Part shown: piece after piece, positions 23,010 through 34,320 of the stretch | Numbering within the stretch: position 1 is the first letter of the stretch | Layout: every line of letters starts with the position of its first letter | Assembly (NCBI GenBank): GCA_963930655.1 | Contig: OZ005621.1 | Coordinates: 11,333,001 to 11,397,000 of the forward strand | Length of the DNA stretch: 64,000 nt | Reading direction: 5' to 3' | Origin: Myrica gale | Taxonomy: Eukaryota; Streptophyta; Magnoliopsida; Fagales; Myricaceae | The notes under the pieces: generated by a model | Database searches by the model: none | The model's input: only the letters and a program-made list of their open reading frames with translations | What the model was told of the DNA's origin: nothing | Translations under genes and position numbers: made by a program

Positions 23010-23181
23010 ACAGATTATTGGATGAATAACAACATATTAGTGAATCTATTCAATGGTATGTATCAATGACAACGCATTAATAAATTAATTAAAAAAGTTT
23101 TTTTATTTTTTATTTTTTTAATATTTAATATAGACTATTAGATGAATTCATTGATATATTGTCATTCATCCAATAATCTGT
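23010..23181. mobile_element. MITE with TA flanks
   Basis: Terminal inverted repeats start ACAGATTATTGGATGAAT on both sides and extend imperfectly for about 45 bp. TA dinucleotides lie directly outside (23008-23009 and 23182-23183). At 172 bp, AT-rich and non-coding, it fits a Tc1/mariner-type MITE by its TA duplication. It lacks the usual Stowaway end sequence. Confidence 0.7.
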
Positions 23182-23419
23182 TAGGACCCGTTAAGTAATT
23201 CCTTATTACAAGGGAATTCTTGTCCGTGCGCAGCAGGAGCTTTTCACGAGCTTGTGAAGCCAAATTCCTGAGGAATTCTTAGCCGTAACTGGATGGAAAA
23301 TGGAACCTTGGCAGGAAATTGTTTTATCTCATGTGATTGATCTATCTATTTCTCTATGTTCTACCGAAGAGGTGGAAAATTCTTCTTTTATTTTTTTTCT
23401 AAATAAATTCTTAGAAAAA

Positions 23420-23815
23420 ATATATTTTATACCCACAAACTACCATAAGTTTGATATTTTGCTCCCCAAACTATCATCTTTAGAACATTGGACCTTCAAA
23501 CTACTAATGTTAGACACTTTACACCCTAAACTACCAATTTTGACATTTTACACCCTCTAATTACTAATATTAAATACTTTGCACCCTCCATTTGATAGTA
23601 ATACCCTTGTTAAATTAATAAATTAATAATAATATCTTTACTATATACAAAATTGGTTAAGGGCATTATTATCATTTTAGTCTCAAATTTTAAAAAAAGG
23701 TGTAAAGTATCAAAAATTGATAGTTAGATAGTGTAATGTATCAAAATTGATAATTTAAAGTGCCAAGTGTCACAACTATGTTAGTTCATGGATGAAGAAG
23801 GTATTTTTCCCCTAA
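23420..23815. mobile_element. MITE-like imperfect hairpin
   Basis: The left half has repeated CCAAACTACCAATTTTGACA(C/T)TTTACACCC-type phrases. The right half carries their reverse complements (GGTGTAAAGTATCAAAAATT, GTGTAATGTATCAAAATTG). The termini near 23420 and 23815 are imperfect and no TSD was resolved. Non-coding. Confidence 0.55.
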
Positions 23816-24468
23816 ATTCTTCTTTTATTTGACTCATTGATTTACTTTATGTTTAATTTATGAGTGTACGCAAATGGGAGCATGTGCAGTATATAATGGA
23901 GGTAGTAGGAACGATGTCGTGGCGTGTCGGCTACCTGAAGGTGTCACATCCCCAAGATAAATAGAAGCAGTTGCATCCTTTACTTTATTCATATTGTTTT
24001 TATTATTTTTTTATCGGCTAAGAAATTTTCTATTTATTCTTTATATTTCATTTTGTATTTTTACCCATGAAGCGTATGGTTATCAAGACAACCACTATAT
24101 AATACTTCGAACATGTGCTACACAACAGTGGGAACATGTGCTACACAACAGTGGTGGACCCAATCAGCCAACCGCCAGTTATATACAACTTCAAAGAAAC
24201 AGGTCTGTACTGTAAATCATTTGCTCTCTCCCAAAGTTTTCTCATGATTTATTAAAGTTTACTCTAAAAATAAATATATATTTATATAAAGAAATATTAA
24301 AAAATATCAAAAAAATATTAAAAAATAAGAAAAGCTGCCAAGCCAAGACGGACGCTCTGCTCTGGCATCTCTAGGGTTGTCTGCCACAATTTTGTGTAAA
24401 ATATTCCCCATGCTGCTTTTAGAGTTTGAGGATTCTTGGCTATTATGTCGGGATAGTGTTTCAAAATA
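23816..24468. other. Intergenic stretch with a 23-bp tandem duplication
   Basis: No gene was recognised. A perfect tandem pair of GAACATGTGCTACACAACAG plus TGG occurs at 24109-24131 and 24132-24154. It is preceded by a 5'-TATTATTTTT-rich stretch. Confidence 0.6.
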
Positions 24469-24761
24469 AAGAATACAACTATATTTGGGGTAGATGTTAA
24501 AATAGTTTTGTGTTTGTATTTTTTTTAAAGTAGGTAGATTTTTTTGAGGTAGATGAAAAGTATATTAAATATTATTAGAATTTATAAAAATTATTAAAAT
24601 TGATTAAAAGTTGTTGAAATTTGTCGATCTCAGTAATTTTTATAAATTCTAATAATTTTTAATACAGTTTTATTCCATCTCAAGAAAATCTATACTACTT
24701 TTAAAAAAATACAAATACAAAAAAGTATTTTAAGATTTAAACCAAACATAGTTGCATTCTT
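24469..24761. mobile_element. MITE with long terminal inverted repeats
   Basis: Ends read AAGAATACAACTATATTTGG on the left and, reverse-complemented, AAGAATGCAACTATGTTTGG on the right. The two arms pair imperfectly for about 120-150 bp, for example AATTTATAAAAATTA in both. The CTATGTTTGG core recurs in the MITE at 41112-41461. Confidence 0.7.
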
Positions 24762-25738
24762 ATCCCTTTTCTTTTCTCGATTAATTCCATGCGTAGAAGA
24801 TGCCACTATTGCATGATTTAAATCACTCTTTGTAGATTATAAAATAAATAAATCACACTCTTGGTAAAAAAAATCGTTATTTTTTGGATAACACAATACG
24901 AAATGCCAATGTCCAATTATAAAAACAATTTTTTTTTTAAAAAAGGATGAATGAAATATAGATGCTACACCAAAATTAGGTGAAAAGAACCAACCAGACT
25001 ACCTAGCAGATGAATTAGGAATATATAAATAAAAACAACGATTGGACCAAGTAATAAGGAAACATTGTATTCTGGGTCCACGATAACTCACTACACACAT
25101 CCAATGAAGTTTTTTTTTTGTAATTTTCTACCTACAATACAATTTGAAAAGAGATAAATACAACATCTAAAATTCATTTTAGGGTCTATGATGTCCACTT
25201 ATTTTTTTTTATCCTTTTTTTAAATTGTACAATTTAGATAAAAAATTACCGAAGATCTTTATACATACCTTATCCCACTTAAGTCACCAATTGGATCTTT
25301 AAAAAAAAAAACTATGATTTGACTTAGAATCGTGTCCAAATCACGCAGTCTCAACTGTGGTCATTATTATACTACTCTAAAAATGAGCCGCCCACTGTTT
25401 TTTGGTAAGAACATCTAATTGTTTAGTATAATATTGAGTTAGATAACTAGTAGTCATTATATCAGTTAAAATATTTGACATTCACAAAACTCAAATTGGT
25501 ATGACCATCTGGATAAATTTATTTTTATAGAAAACACACTGTATTTTAGTATTAATCAAAACGTAATTTCCTTTTATATACCTATCGAATAGAGCAGCAA
25601 CATACGGAAAGACTTTTGTTAAGGAATTGACTACAAATTCGTCATATACTTTTTTTCTTATTATTTTGTTGGAGGTTTCTTTTTAATGTAGGTATATGCT
25701 TCTAATTCATTGGTCAATGTGCATAAGGGGGTTAATTT
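24762..25738. other. AT-rich intergenic stretch, nothing recognised
   Basis: Long A and T runs without coding or structural signal that I could support. Confidence 0.5.
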
Positions 25739-25973
25739 AAGGGATAAATGCAAAATTAGTCCTTGTGCTATACGCAAAAATCGATTTAGTCTCCGTTATA
25801 TGAAAAACATAAATTTAGTCCCTGTGATTCTATTTTTGTTTGTCGTTGGTCCTCCATTAGGGACTGATTTTATCGCTTTCTGAAATCATAGAGACTAAAT
25901 TTATGTTTTTCATATAACGAGGACTAAATCGATTTTTGAGTATAGCACAAGGACTGATTTTGCATTTATCCTT
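25739..25973. mobile_element. MITE forming a near-perfect 90-bp-arm hairpin
   Basis: The left arm starts AAGGGATAAATGCAAAATTA and the right arm, reverse-complemented, starts AAGGATAAATGCAAAATCAG. Both continue through TCCTTGTGCTATAC, AAAAATCGATTTAGTC and ATGAAAAACATAAATTTAGT for about 93 bp with few mismatches. The loop is about 45 bp. Outside lie TTAATTTA on the left and TTTAATTTT on the right, a possible imperfect TSD. Confidence 0.75.
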
Positions 25974-28900
25974 TAATTTTTAATTGAAACATATCTAGTG
26001 TGCTTTCAAAATGTTTTCTAAATGAGTCCAGCTAAGCAAGTTGAATACATCACTCATAAGCTAAGATCAAAATAAAATAGTTTTGGCAAAATTTGTTTCA
26101 ACAAATAATTAATGGATTGTGATTTGTTGTTTAAATTGGACCGGTCCAATATAGCATGCATTGTATTTTGTAGATCACAACAATTAATAGGAGCAGCATT
26201 AGATGCATTAGTATCCGTATTTATTTTCAAATTAAATTATCTAATACAGAAAACAAGTAACAGAACTATCGAAATTAAAATAGTTAATCGGATTGTGCTT
26301 TGGAAAACAAGGCCAACCAAAGTAAAAATGTATAATATTTTTTTTTATAATGAAGAGAAATTTTGTGCGACATGCCATTTGAATGTATTCATCTAACGCA
26401 CAGATAAATTCCGAACTTATTCACACTCTGTTACTCTCGTTTAAGTAAGTTAATATGATAAAAGTAAAAATAAAATAAAATATGTAACTGGCACGCCTAA
26501 TTTATATAAGTACAAATTAGCCTTAATCACTTAGGCATGCCACCTGTGGATGATGGGTAAAATACTGCAGAATGTTGTTATGCAAAAACCCTCGTTAATG
26601 TTTGGAAGAACACTGCGGCAAAGAGTTCATCACGTGCAACTTCTTGGAAAGAAGCGAAAGAAAACATTCGCAAATTAAGAGGAGAAATAGTTACAAATGT
26701 CGAGACCCAAGAAGAAGAAGAAGAGGGTACTCCAATTTAATTGAAAAAGTGCAGTCAACATGATCATGGGTCCTTAGCCGATGGACCAGTTGACATGACA
26801 TACTCAATCGACTAATAATCACTGTGCCTTCAATATATTTTGCCGCAATTCTTTTTTTAAATACAGGCAACTGAACTAGTGCTGTCACAATATTGCCCAT
26901 ATCAATCACTTTGGGCAGGATGTAATTTGCAATATTGCTGAAAAATAAAAACATCACATGAGATACAAGTTTAATAATCTAATTACATTTGATTGCGCTT
27001 TTTATCATCCCAACTATGTCATCGGATTTGCCAATGTTACTTGTCCTTTTAGGTGGATCTTTTAAGGGCATTTTTGTTATTCAATTGAGTGGATGACTCG
27101 TGGGAAAACATGTGTATGAATTTAATTCAGGCTTTATTTTTTAATTTTTTTACATTGATCATCCTAAAATTATGATATTATAATTTCGCTCCCCAAAAAT
27201 TCACATTTCTGCCTTCCCCATTGCCTCTCTTTGCAATTCTATTCATTATCCTCATGCTATATCAGAACAAGAAAAAGAAAAAGAAAATTGGAATCCTAAG
27301 GTGTCATAGACATGTGGTCTTATTTTAGTCCCAATAATTTGAGTCCAAAAATTTAGATTTAATAATAAAAAATTTATTATATAATTTATTATTATTATTA
27401 TAATATTTATTAAAAAATTTTTTTCTCTTCACTTTTTTACTAACTCTCATAACATATATTTACTTTATAATATTTTTCAAACTCTAATACCCAAAATTTT
27501 TACCCTCAAAACATCCCTATAGTACCTCAAAATTAAATGTTATTCCATTGACATGATTTCGTCCCTAAAAAAAAAGTCAGAAATTAGTACTTCTAGAAGG
27601 TGCTACCGTCCTACTATGATAATAAATAAAGGAAAAAAAAGAAAAGAAAAGGAAATTTTTGGAATTCAGACACAGCAGATTATTTCTCCGTTCTAATGAT
27701 TAGACACTAGAAGCTTGCCGACACATTAGGTAGTGACTTATTACCTAATGATATTCTTGTGACGAAAATTGCTCCACTTAATCCAACACACAGAATAAAG
27801 TAATCCCTCTAAGATATGATTAAAGGAGTTGGCGATTGCTTTGCTTTTTGCTTAAGGTTGGTTAAAAGCAAAGCAAGGAGGTGAGCTTCCTAAACACATT
27901 TATGAGTAAACGGTCGCTATGCAAAAAGGTCAACTATTTTGGTCAGGTAAGATTCTTGTTCCCTCAATCTTGCCTGATTATATATATATATACTCAAGCC
28001 AATATTTTTAACTATGTTTGTTGGAGTATATGTATATACATAGTGGGTCCATTTATTTATTTTATAAATAAAATGAGTTGGGTCCAATATCGCAAACAGA
28101 CAATGAAATTTTTGTTCATTTCACTAAAATTGATTATTGTTGACCCTACAAATCCCCCAGGGCTGGTGGGATTTCCCCCAGGCCCATAATGCTTGATCAC
28201 AAAAAAAGAAAAAAAGAAAAATTTCCCCTAGAGGAGAAGGTTCCGAAGGCATGAGGCCGCCAGAGGCCCTGAAGTATAACTTTGCTTTTTCTGTACAAAA
28301 TATACAACCGAGAGCATGGCCCCAAATCAAAGAAAGGTCCAAGGGCCCTAAACAAGGTGCCTTAGAGGAGGGTGCTACGGCGAGGTGAGTTTTAGCGGTG
28401 ACAACAAGAGAAGCCTGCGCAGCTCTATGCCTCTATCCATGATTCCATGGTCGGCGAGCTATTTGTTCGACAGAAGTCCCACGTCCGAGATCCATTGGCA
28501 ACCATTGCCCCTTGTGTTTAAAATTATTGCTGAGAATTGGTGGAAGAGTGAATATAGTTTATAAGAGTTAGTATAAATTATAAAATTAAAGAGAAAAATA
28601 ATCTAAATGAATTTTTAATATTTACTATAATAGAAATGGATGATTTGATGTAGAAAAAGATTATTTTATAATTATTTTATTAGACTAAAATTTTGACAAT
28701 TCTAAAATTTTGTCGTATAAAGAAAAGTTGACACATGTTTTTATCATGTTAGATAAGAGTATTATTATCATATTCTCTATCTTATATATGATCTATATTT
28801 GATTTACTTAATTTTTTTAAAATATTTATAAAAATTAATATTTATATAATTCCATTGATTCTATTTTTTTTACTCTAATTATACAAGATTATAAAAAATA

Positions 28901-29412
28901 TCGAAAGCATTTTCAAGAATCATGTTTGAGGTAACTATCAAATACTAAAAACTAGAATATTTTACTGAAACATAATTTATTTGAAACTGTTTTACATTAT
29001 AAAGAACTTAAAGTTGAAACAAATGAGCCTTGCGTGATGCTCGGTGACTAAAAAAAATTTCCACAACCAAACATTCAAAATCTCAAAAATTCAGCACAAA
29101 CTTCAACACTTTATCATACAAGCTCTAATAATTTTTTTTTTAAATTATATAAAATCTTCTTTATCCATACTTTCTTACCAAACTTCACTAAAAATCGATC
29201 TACGATCAAATATCTTTAAAAAATTTCACCAATTTTTTACAAACCCATTAAAACTCTCATGTACCTAAATATTCACACTACTATCCAAATTTCTACAAAT
29301 ATGAAAGAGTTTTTTTTACAACCAACGTCACAATTTAATTGCTCGTCTACTCTGTGGTTGTTTTAAGTCTATTAGGTTCTGACATCGTAAGCGTGCCTCC
29401 ATGCATAGCAAG
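25974..29412. other. Long intergenic region, no confident gene
   Basis: Mostly AT-rich. One minus-strand frame at 26691-26957 is preceded by a pyrimidine tract and AG (TTTTTCAG near 26940). It encodes NIANYILPKVIDMGNI and a Leu-rich tail, and might be an orphan exon. I recognise no family and give it low weight. A purine-rich GAAGAAGAAG run lies at 26711-26725. Otherwise nothing could be supported. Confidence 0.3.
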
Positions 29413-29427
29413 ATTTGATGGATTGAC

Positions 29428-30717
29428 CGGCTCAGCACTATGAAAGTCAAGGCACTACTTTTAGAAGATGGGTGTTCTTGGAATAGGGAAGAGATTGAGA
29501 GGCTGTTTATTCAAGACTCTGCAGAGGAAATTTTGAAAATTAGAGTGCATGGGGCTGAGGTACTAGATAATTTTTTTCTGGGAATTTTCCGTGAAGTCCA
29601 TTCATCGAAGTATAGTGGGGCAGCGTGCAAATGGAGTATCTATGTTGTCTCCGGCTGAGTGGAAGGATATGTGGAGGCTATATGTTCATGCTCGGTATAA
29701 ACTACTGTTATGGAAAGTTGTTTGGGATTTATTACCAACCAAAAGCAGAGTCGCCGATAGGATTGGGATTGGTTCTGACGCTGATCCGAATGTATTATGC
29801 TCCTTGTGTGGGGGAAATCTGGAATCTCTCCACCACTTGTTTTTGATGAGCCCTTTTAGCCGTGCGATATGGTGTGAATCACCTTGGCAGATAAACATTT
29901 TGCAGCATAGTTCATTTCCACAGTGGATTGGGTTAAGAAACTTTGCCATCCTCACAGCAGATTGGAGTATCTTTGGATGACCAACATAGGTTCCAGTTGC
30001 TTGCAATAATAGCCATTGACTTGTTATGGCCCGAGCGAAATAGGGTAGTCCATGAAGGTAGGTGCTGTGAAATGAATGTGGCACAGAGGGTCCAGAGGGT
30101 TGGACTGGAACACTGGGTAACATGGAGACAAAAAATCCAGTTGGAGGGCCCTGCTATATGGAAACTGCCACCGAAGGGTTTGATTAAGATCAATGTTGAC
30201 GTGGCTATAAGAGGAACTTTCGCCGTCACTGCTGTTGTTTTGCGCGATCATACGGGTAAGGTGACTGGTTCGACTTTTGCAAAAATAGCCGTTGTTCAAC
30301 CTCTGGAGGGAGAAGCTCCTACAGCCAAGACGGGGCTGGATTTTGCTTGGCAGGAGGGTTATCGTGACGTGTTGCTCGAAGGGGATTCAGAGATGGTGAT
30401 TAAGGCTATTCAAAGTTTTCCTCGCTGTTTGGAATGGAAGATTCATTCTGTAGTTGAGGAGACTGTTGAGGTTGGTAGGAAGATGCATAGTTGGAAAGCT
30501 ATTAATGTCCGAAGAGGTGCCCATGAGGCTGTGCACTACCTTGCTTGTTAGGCCGCCGCCAAGGTTAGTCTAGGTGGCATTCCCCATAGTTGTGAGCATG
30601 TTCTTTAATTACCTTGGTTGTATGCTGGTACTAAACCTATTTGATGTTTGTGTTTGCTTTGGGCGTGTTGGAATAAATTGAGGTTTTGATTAAAAAAAAG
30701 ATTTGATTAAAAAAAAA
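29428..30717 (+). mobile_element. 5'-truncated LINE (L1-like) with 15-bp TSD
   Basis: The insertion is bounded by a perfect direct repeat ATTTGATGGATTGAC at 29413-29427 and 30718-30732. It ends in an interrupted A-rich tail (about 30690-30717). The retained part is the 3' end of a plant LINE: zf-RVT plus RNase H domains. The reverse transcriptase and ORF1 are absent. Target-primed reverse transcription explains the truncated 5' end, the tail and the long TSD. Confidence 0.9.
29440..30551 (+). pseudogene. LINE ORF2 C-terminus: zf-RVT and RNase H remnant
   Basis: Three frames together give the C-terminal order of plant non-LTR ORF2. The zinc-binding zf-RVT domain (about 29640-29900) shows MWRLYVHARYKLLLWKVVWD, LLPTKSRVADRIG and CSLCGGNLESLHHLFLMSPF. 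The RNase H domain (30170-30545) shows LIKINVDVA (first Asp), GEAPTAKTGL (Glu), LLEGDSEMVI (second Asp) and RRGAHEAVHYLAC at the end. Frame changes near 29600 and 29950 and the loss of everything upstream make it non-functional. The terminal RNase H is typical of a subset of plant L1-type LINEs. Stop at 30549-30551. Confidence 0.85.
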
Positions 30718-30732
30718 ATTTGATGGATTGAC

Positions 30733-31070
30733 GAATCTCTATTTTAAAAATTGCAAGCAACTTCAGGAAATTCTCCAACTTTCACCCAAAATAGTGGTCA
30801 TAATTGCTATCCAATGCACATATTAGAAAGTTTTTCCACAACTATCAAAGATTTAGAAATTCAACACGAGCAACTTACAAGCATTGCAATGGGTCGAGCT
30901 GACTGGATACCATACAATGGTTATGGATGTGGAGAATTATGTGTCCAAGACTTGTTGTGTCAGGTATTACGTATTTATCACTATTCAGTATGTGTTTGCG
31001 TATGCCTTTTGTTTTTTTGGATGTGGAGAATTCTTAAGAGTCTTCTCAAAGTAGTTCTTTTTCTTGGGAA
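30733..31070 (+). other. Host sequence beside the LINE; possible exon fragment
   Basis: One frame (30751-30963) reads CYPMHILESFSTTIKDLEIQ and ADWIPYNGYGCGELCVQDLL before a GT at 30963. The composition is protein-like, but I recognise no family and see no partner exon. Confidence 0.25.
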
Positions 31071-31074
31071 GAGA

Positions 31075-31405
31075 TTCGAACTAGACCGTACGACTCTAGT
31101 CACATTCGGACCTACAATCTAGATTGAATCTCCCAAATTCGACGCCCTATAGGCCACCATCTCATTTAATGAGGCTTCACTCACGCCAGCTCGGCTCGGC
31201 TGTTCTTGGAGTCGGCCAGGCGCGAGCCAGACCCCCCTTTTTGGTCTCCATAGCTATACCAGTCGGAGCACTAAAATTTATGTGTGACCAGTTTTTCGAC
31301 CACTATGAACATGAACACACATTTTTTCGATTTTCTTCCCAAATTTTCCATTTCAAACCTCACTTTAAATCCCTGAATCCTAGAGTCGGATTTCCAAATC
31401 CATAG
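31075..31405. repeat. Dispersed repeat, copy 1
   Basis: It matches 50805-51125 in the same orientation. Shared blocks include GGATTCG-ACTAGAC-GTA, AATTTAATGAGGC-like, AGCTCGG, GGTCTCCATAG(C/T)TATACC and AATTTATGTG(T/C)GACCA. It is non-coding and of unknown class. It abuts the Copia remnant. Confidence 0.7.
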
Positions 31406-31409
31406 ACTC

Positions 31410-32307
31410 TGCAAAACCAAAAGGGTTAAAATAACGCTCTCATTCCATCTATTATAATGAGCATTACGGAAATTGGATTCATGACACACTAGAGCGTTGA
31501 GACTACTTTTCTTTTCAAGCCATTGCTTGTATTTCTGAAAATTCTTCTTTTGGTGCCCATTTTTATTGCAGAAGAAACATGCATCTTTATGCCCATGTCG
31601 CTTGAATGACGATTTTTCATTATTCTTCCAAGGTCTAGCATGAGTACCTTTGCCCTACTTTCCTTTTCCCTTATGAGTGACTAATTAGCACTCTCCTGAT
31701 TTTCATGCTTCAACCTCTCTTCTTTTTGCAGACACATAGTAAGAAGTTTATTGACGGACGACTTTTCCTTAGGTGTGTTATATATGAAATTTTAAATGCT
31801 TCATATTTTGTAAGGAGAGAGTTGAGTATGAGATGGACAAGAAAAGATTATGAAATCTCAATCTCTAGGGACTTGAGTTGAGCTGCAATGTCTTTCATCT
31901 CAATTATGTGCTTACGCCCACTACTCTATTTGTTATGCTTCATCACTAACAACTTGTTCATTAGGGTGCTAGCCAATGCTTTGTCAGAATTAATGAATTG
32001 CTCTTCAATAGCCTTTATGTAGTCCTTGACCTTTTCACACTGTGGAATGGAGCCTCTACTGCTCTTACTAACATGCGACTTATTAAGCATCAGGCTTAAT
32101 ATGTTGGATTTCTCCCACCGTTCATAGCCCATCTTTCCACAACAGAACTTGATTATGTGGGTACGACACACAAAGTGCCAAGTCAAGATCCATACGCCCT
32201 AATGTCAGGAGGATTTTGTCCTTCCAGTTCGAAAATTTTTCATCATTTAAGATTAGAATACAAGAATCATTTCTAAAAACAGATGTATCTGCAATTGCAA
32301 TAACCAA
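31410..32307 (-). pseudogene. Copia gag to protease-start remnant
   Basis: The minus strand gives the usual Copia order. FSNWKDKILLTLGRMDLDLAL comes first (about 32250), then YERWEKSNILSLMLNKSHVS, IPQCEKVKDYIKAIEEQFI and DKALASTLMNKL (32130-31940). HIIEMKDIAAQLKSLE follows at about 31900. After several stops comes a zinc-knuckle remnant CFFCNKNGHQKKNF (about 31560), then VCHESNF and NAHYNRW, which resemble the start of the protease. Frameshifts and stops are numerous. No LTR was found with it; it is a fragment different from the SIRE-like gag. Confidence 0.8.
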
Positions 32308-32339
32308 GAATGTAAATTAATGCCTTGAAATAATGACTA

Positions 32340-33109
32340 AAATTTCAATTAACCAATGTAAGGAAAATTGACATTTTAGTCATTAGGTTTTGCACCCTCT
32401 TGCGCTTTAGTCTTTTGATTTTAAATTTTAAAATTTCAATCCCTCACTTTTTAATGTTTGACAATAGCACCCTTCGGTTAGGATTTAGTCTCTCTTCTTA
32501 ACGACAACACTTGCCACGTCTGCTTGAGGTCCATGTGCCACTGAACTAATCCATGTCATTTGCCACCTTAGCTTCAAAAGAGGAGGCGTCATGATTGTAA
32601 TCCATCCTTTATAATTTAGAAAAAAGAGTAATCCATCCTTTATAACAATCATATTCATGCAGAACATTTAGATCCTACTAGGCATGTTATCATGATTGTA
32701 TAATACTCAAGATAAAGAGAAAATAACCGAATAATTATCAAAGCATGTGATATGCAGCGCCTACTACATTAATTGTAAGGTCCAAGAAAAAATATCACAT
32801 TAGTTCATGAAAAGTAAATATATCATTCGAATAAAAATCGACAACTATTTTACTTGATTATAGCCTTTTATTCTCCCTAAAACTTAAGCAAAACAAGACA
32901 CTGACTAATCTGGTCAAATAGTTTCTAATTTAACGGCTAAACAGTGAAATACATTATTTGAAACCATTTCAAATGTTACAAAAAAATGCCTTCAACAAAT
33001 ATGTTATTTGATATTCAGCAGAATACAATAATAATAACGTCAGGAATAGTTACATGACAAAAACGTTTGGATCAAATCTGGTTTTGGTTGAATAAAGTTT
33101 CAAAAAAAT
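32340..33109. other. AT-rich intergenic stretch
   Basis: Around 32350-32600, phrases such as CATTTTAGTCATTAGGTTTTG and TTGCCACGTCTGC look like part of a MITE of the 'non-coding, fitting-sentence' type, but no matching second arm was found. The remainder is featureless. Confidence 0.35.
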
Positions 33110-33421
33110 TTGGGTTATGTTCGTTTTGAGTAAAAATGTAGGATTTTAGAGAAGTTGTGAATATTTATGTTGAATAGTGTTTTATTGGTGTTTGTGTAAA
33201 GTGGAGAGAGAAATGATTTGATGTAATTGTTTAATAAAAAAAATATTGGAGTTATGTGAAAAAGTATAGAAAGAAAATTTATGTTGAATAAAAAATTAAA
33301 AAATTATTGGAAATTGTGTAAAATGTATTGATGTTTGTGTTTGAATTCTGAATATGTTCGGTGATAATTTTATGAATATACTTAAAATCCTGAAAAAAAG
33401 TGTGAAAACGAATATATCCCA
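33110..33421. mobile_element. MITE (family copy 1)
   Basis: Ends TGGGTTATGTTCGTTTTGAG and, reverse-complemented, TGGGATATATTCGTTTTCAC are imperfect inverted repeats. The body (AGAGAAGTTGTGAAT, TGATTTGATGTAATTGTTTA, AAATATTGGAGTTATGTG) is almost the same as 41571-41880. Confidence 0.75.
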
Positions 33422-33510
33422 TAATTCTGTCCAAATAACTTTGAATAAAACATTCAAAATTCGGTTGTGTCAGGAGGACGTTTGAATTCTCGTTCTGTGC
33501 GAATAACTTT

Positions 33511-33660
33511 TGAATAAATATTAAAAAATTATCTTGTTTAAATAAAATTATGTTTAAACAACGTTTTAAAGATTTCATCGGTTTGAATAAAATATTAAAA
33601 AATTATCTTGTTTAAATAAAATTATGTTTAAACAACATTTTAAAGATTTCTTCGATTTGA
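33511..33660. repeat. Tandem duplication, 73-bp unit x2
   Basis: TGAATAAA(A)TATTAAAAAATT ... GTTTAAACAAC(G/A)TTTTAAAG occurs twice in succession with very few differences. Non-coding. Confidence 0.8.
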
Positions 33661-34320
33661 ATGAACGTTTGAATAAAATATTCAAAAATCTCGTAACTTT
33701 TGAATAAAATGTTCCAAAAATTCTGACAACTCATCGGATCATCGAACATAATTTCTAAAAATTTTCACTGAAAGCTACAAAATCCATTATTCAGACGGGG
33801 GGAACAAATAAAATAAAAGTCAATCACTGGCCAGAGTTTGTCAACCAGGTTAGACGGATCTGAAATAACTTTAAGTCGATTTGTTTGTCAAAATTTTTGA
33901 AAATATTTTTAAATTTGATTTTTTTTTTAAAATTTTGAGATTTATTAGAATTTGTGAAAAATATGAAGTATGTATGCGTAGATATTGAAAATTTTGAAAT
34001 TTACTTGTTTTGTTCGAAATTTCTATAAACAAAATTTCGGGAAAACAAACGCCCCTAAACAAGGGCAACTCACTGAAAATCAAATCCTAAGATGATTGAG
34101 TTAAGAGTTGCCCCTGGCTTCCACAAAAATTGTTAAAATAAAAGAGAGAAGAATGATTTAGACTAAGAGAGAGAAGAGAGAAGTGAGACACAAGATTTAA
34201 GTGGTTCGGTCCATAGACCTACATCCACTATGGGAAAGCCCAACTGGACAGATTAGTGTACTCACTGATGTGTCTATGAGAGATTACAAAGATGCTTATT
34301 TATAAGCTTTTGATTTCAAT

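Noticed and set aside
26112..26396. 94-codon plus-strand frame
   Set aside because: Composition is as expected from AT-rich DNA, no family was recognised, and there are no splice signals.
32340..32600. Possible MITE by its phrase-like sequence
   Set aside because: No second arm or terminal inverted repeat was found nearby.
33868..34065. AT-rich hairpin ending ACAAACGCCCC
   Set aside because: The pairing of ends (GTCGATTTGTTTG against GGGGCGTTTGTTTT) is too weak to call an element without copies elsewhere.
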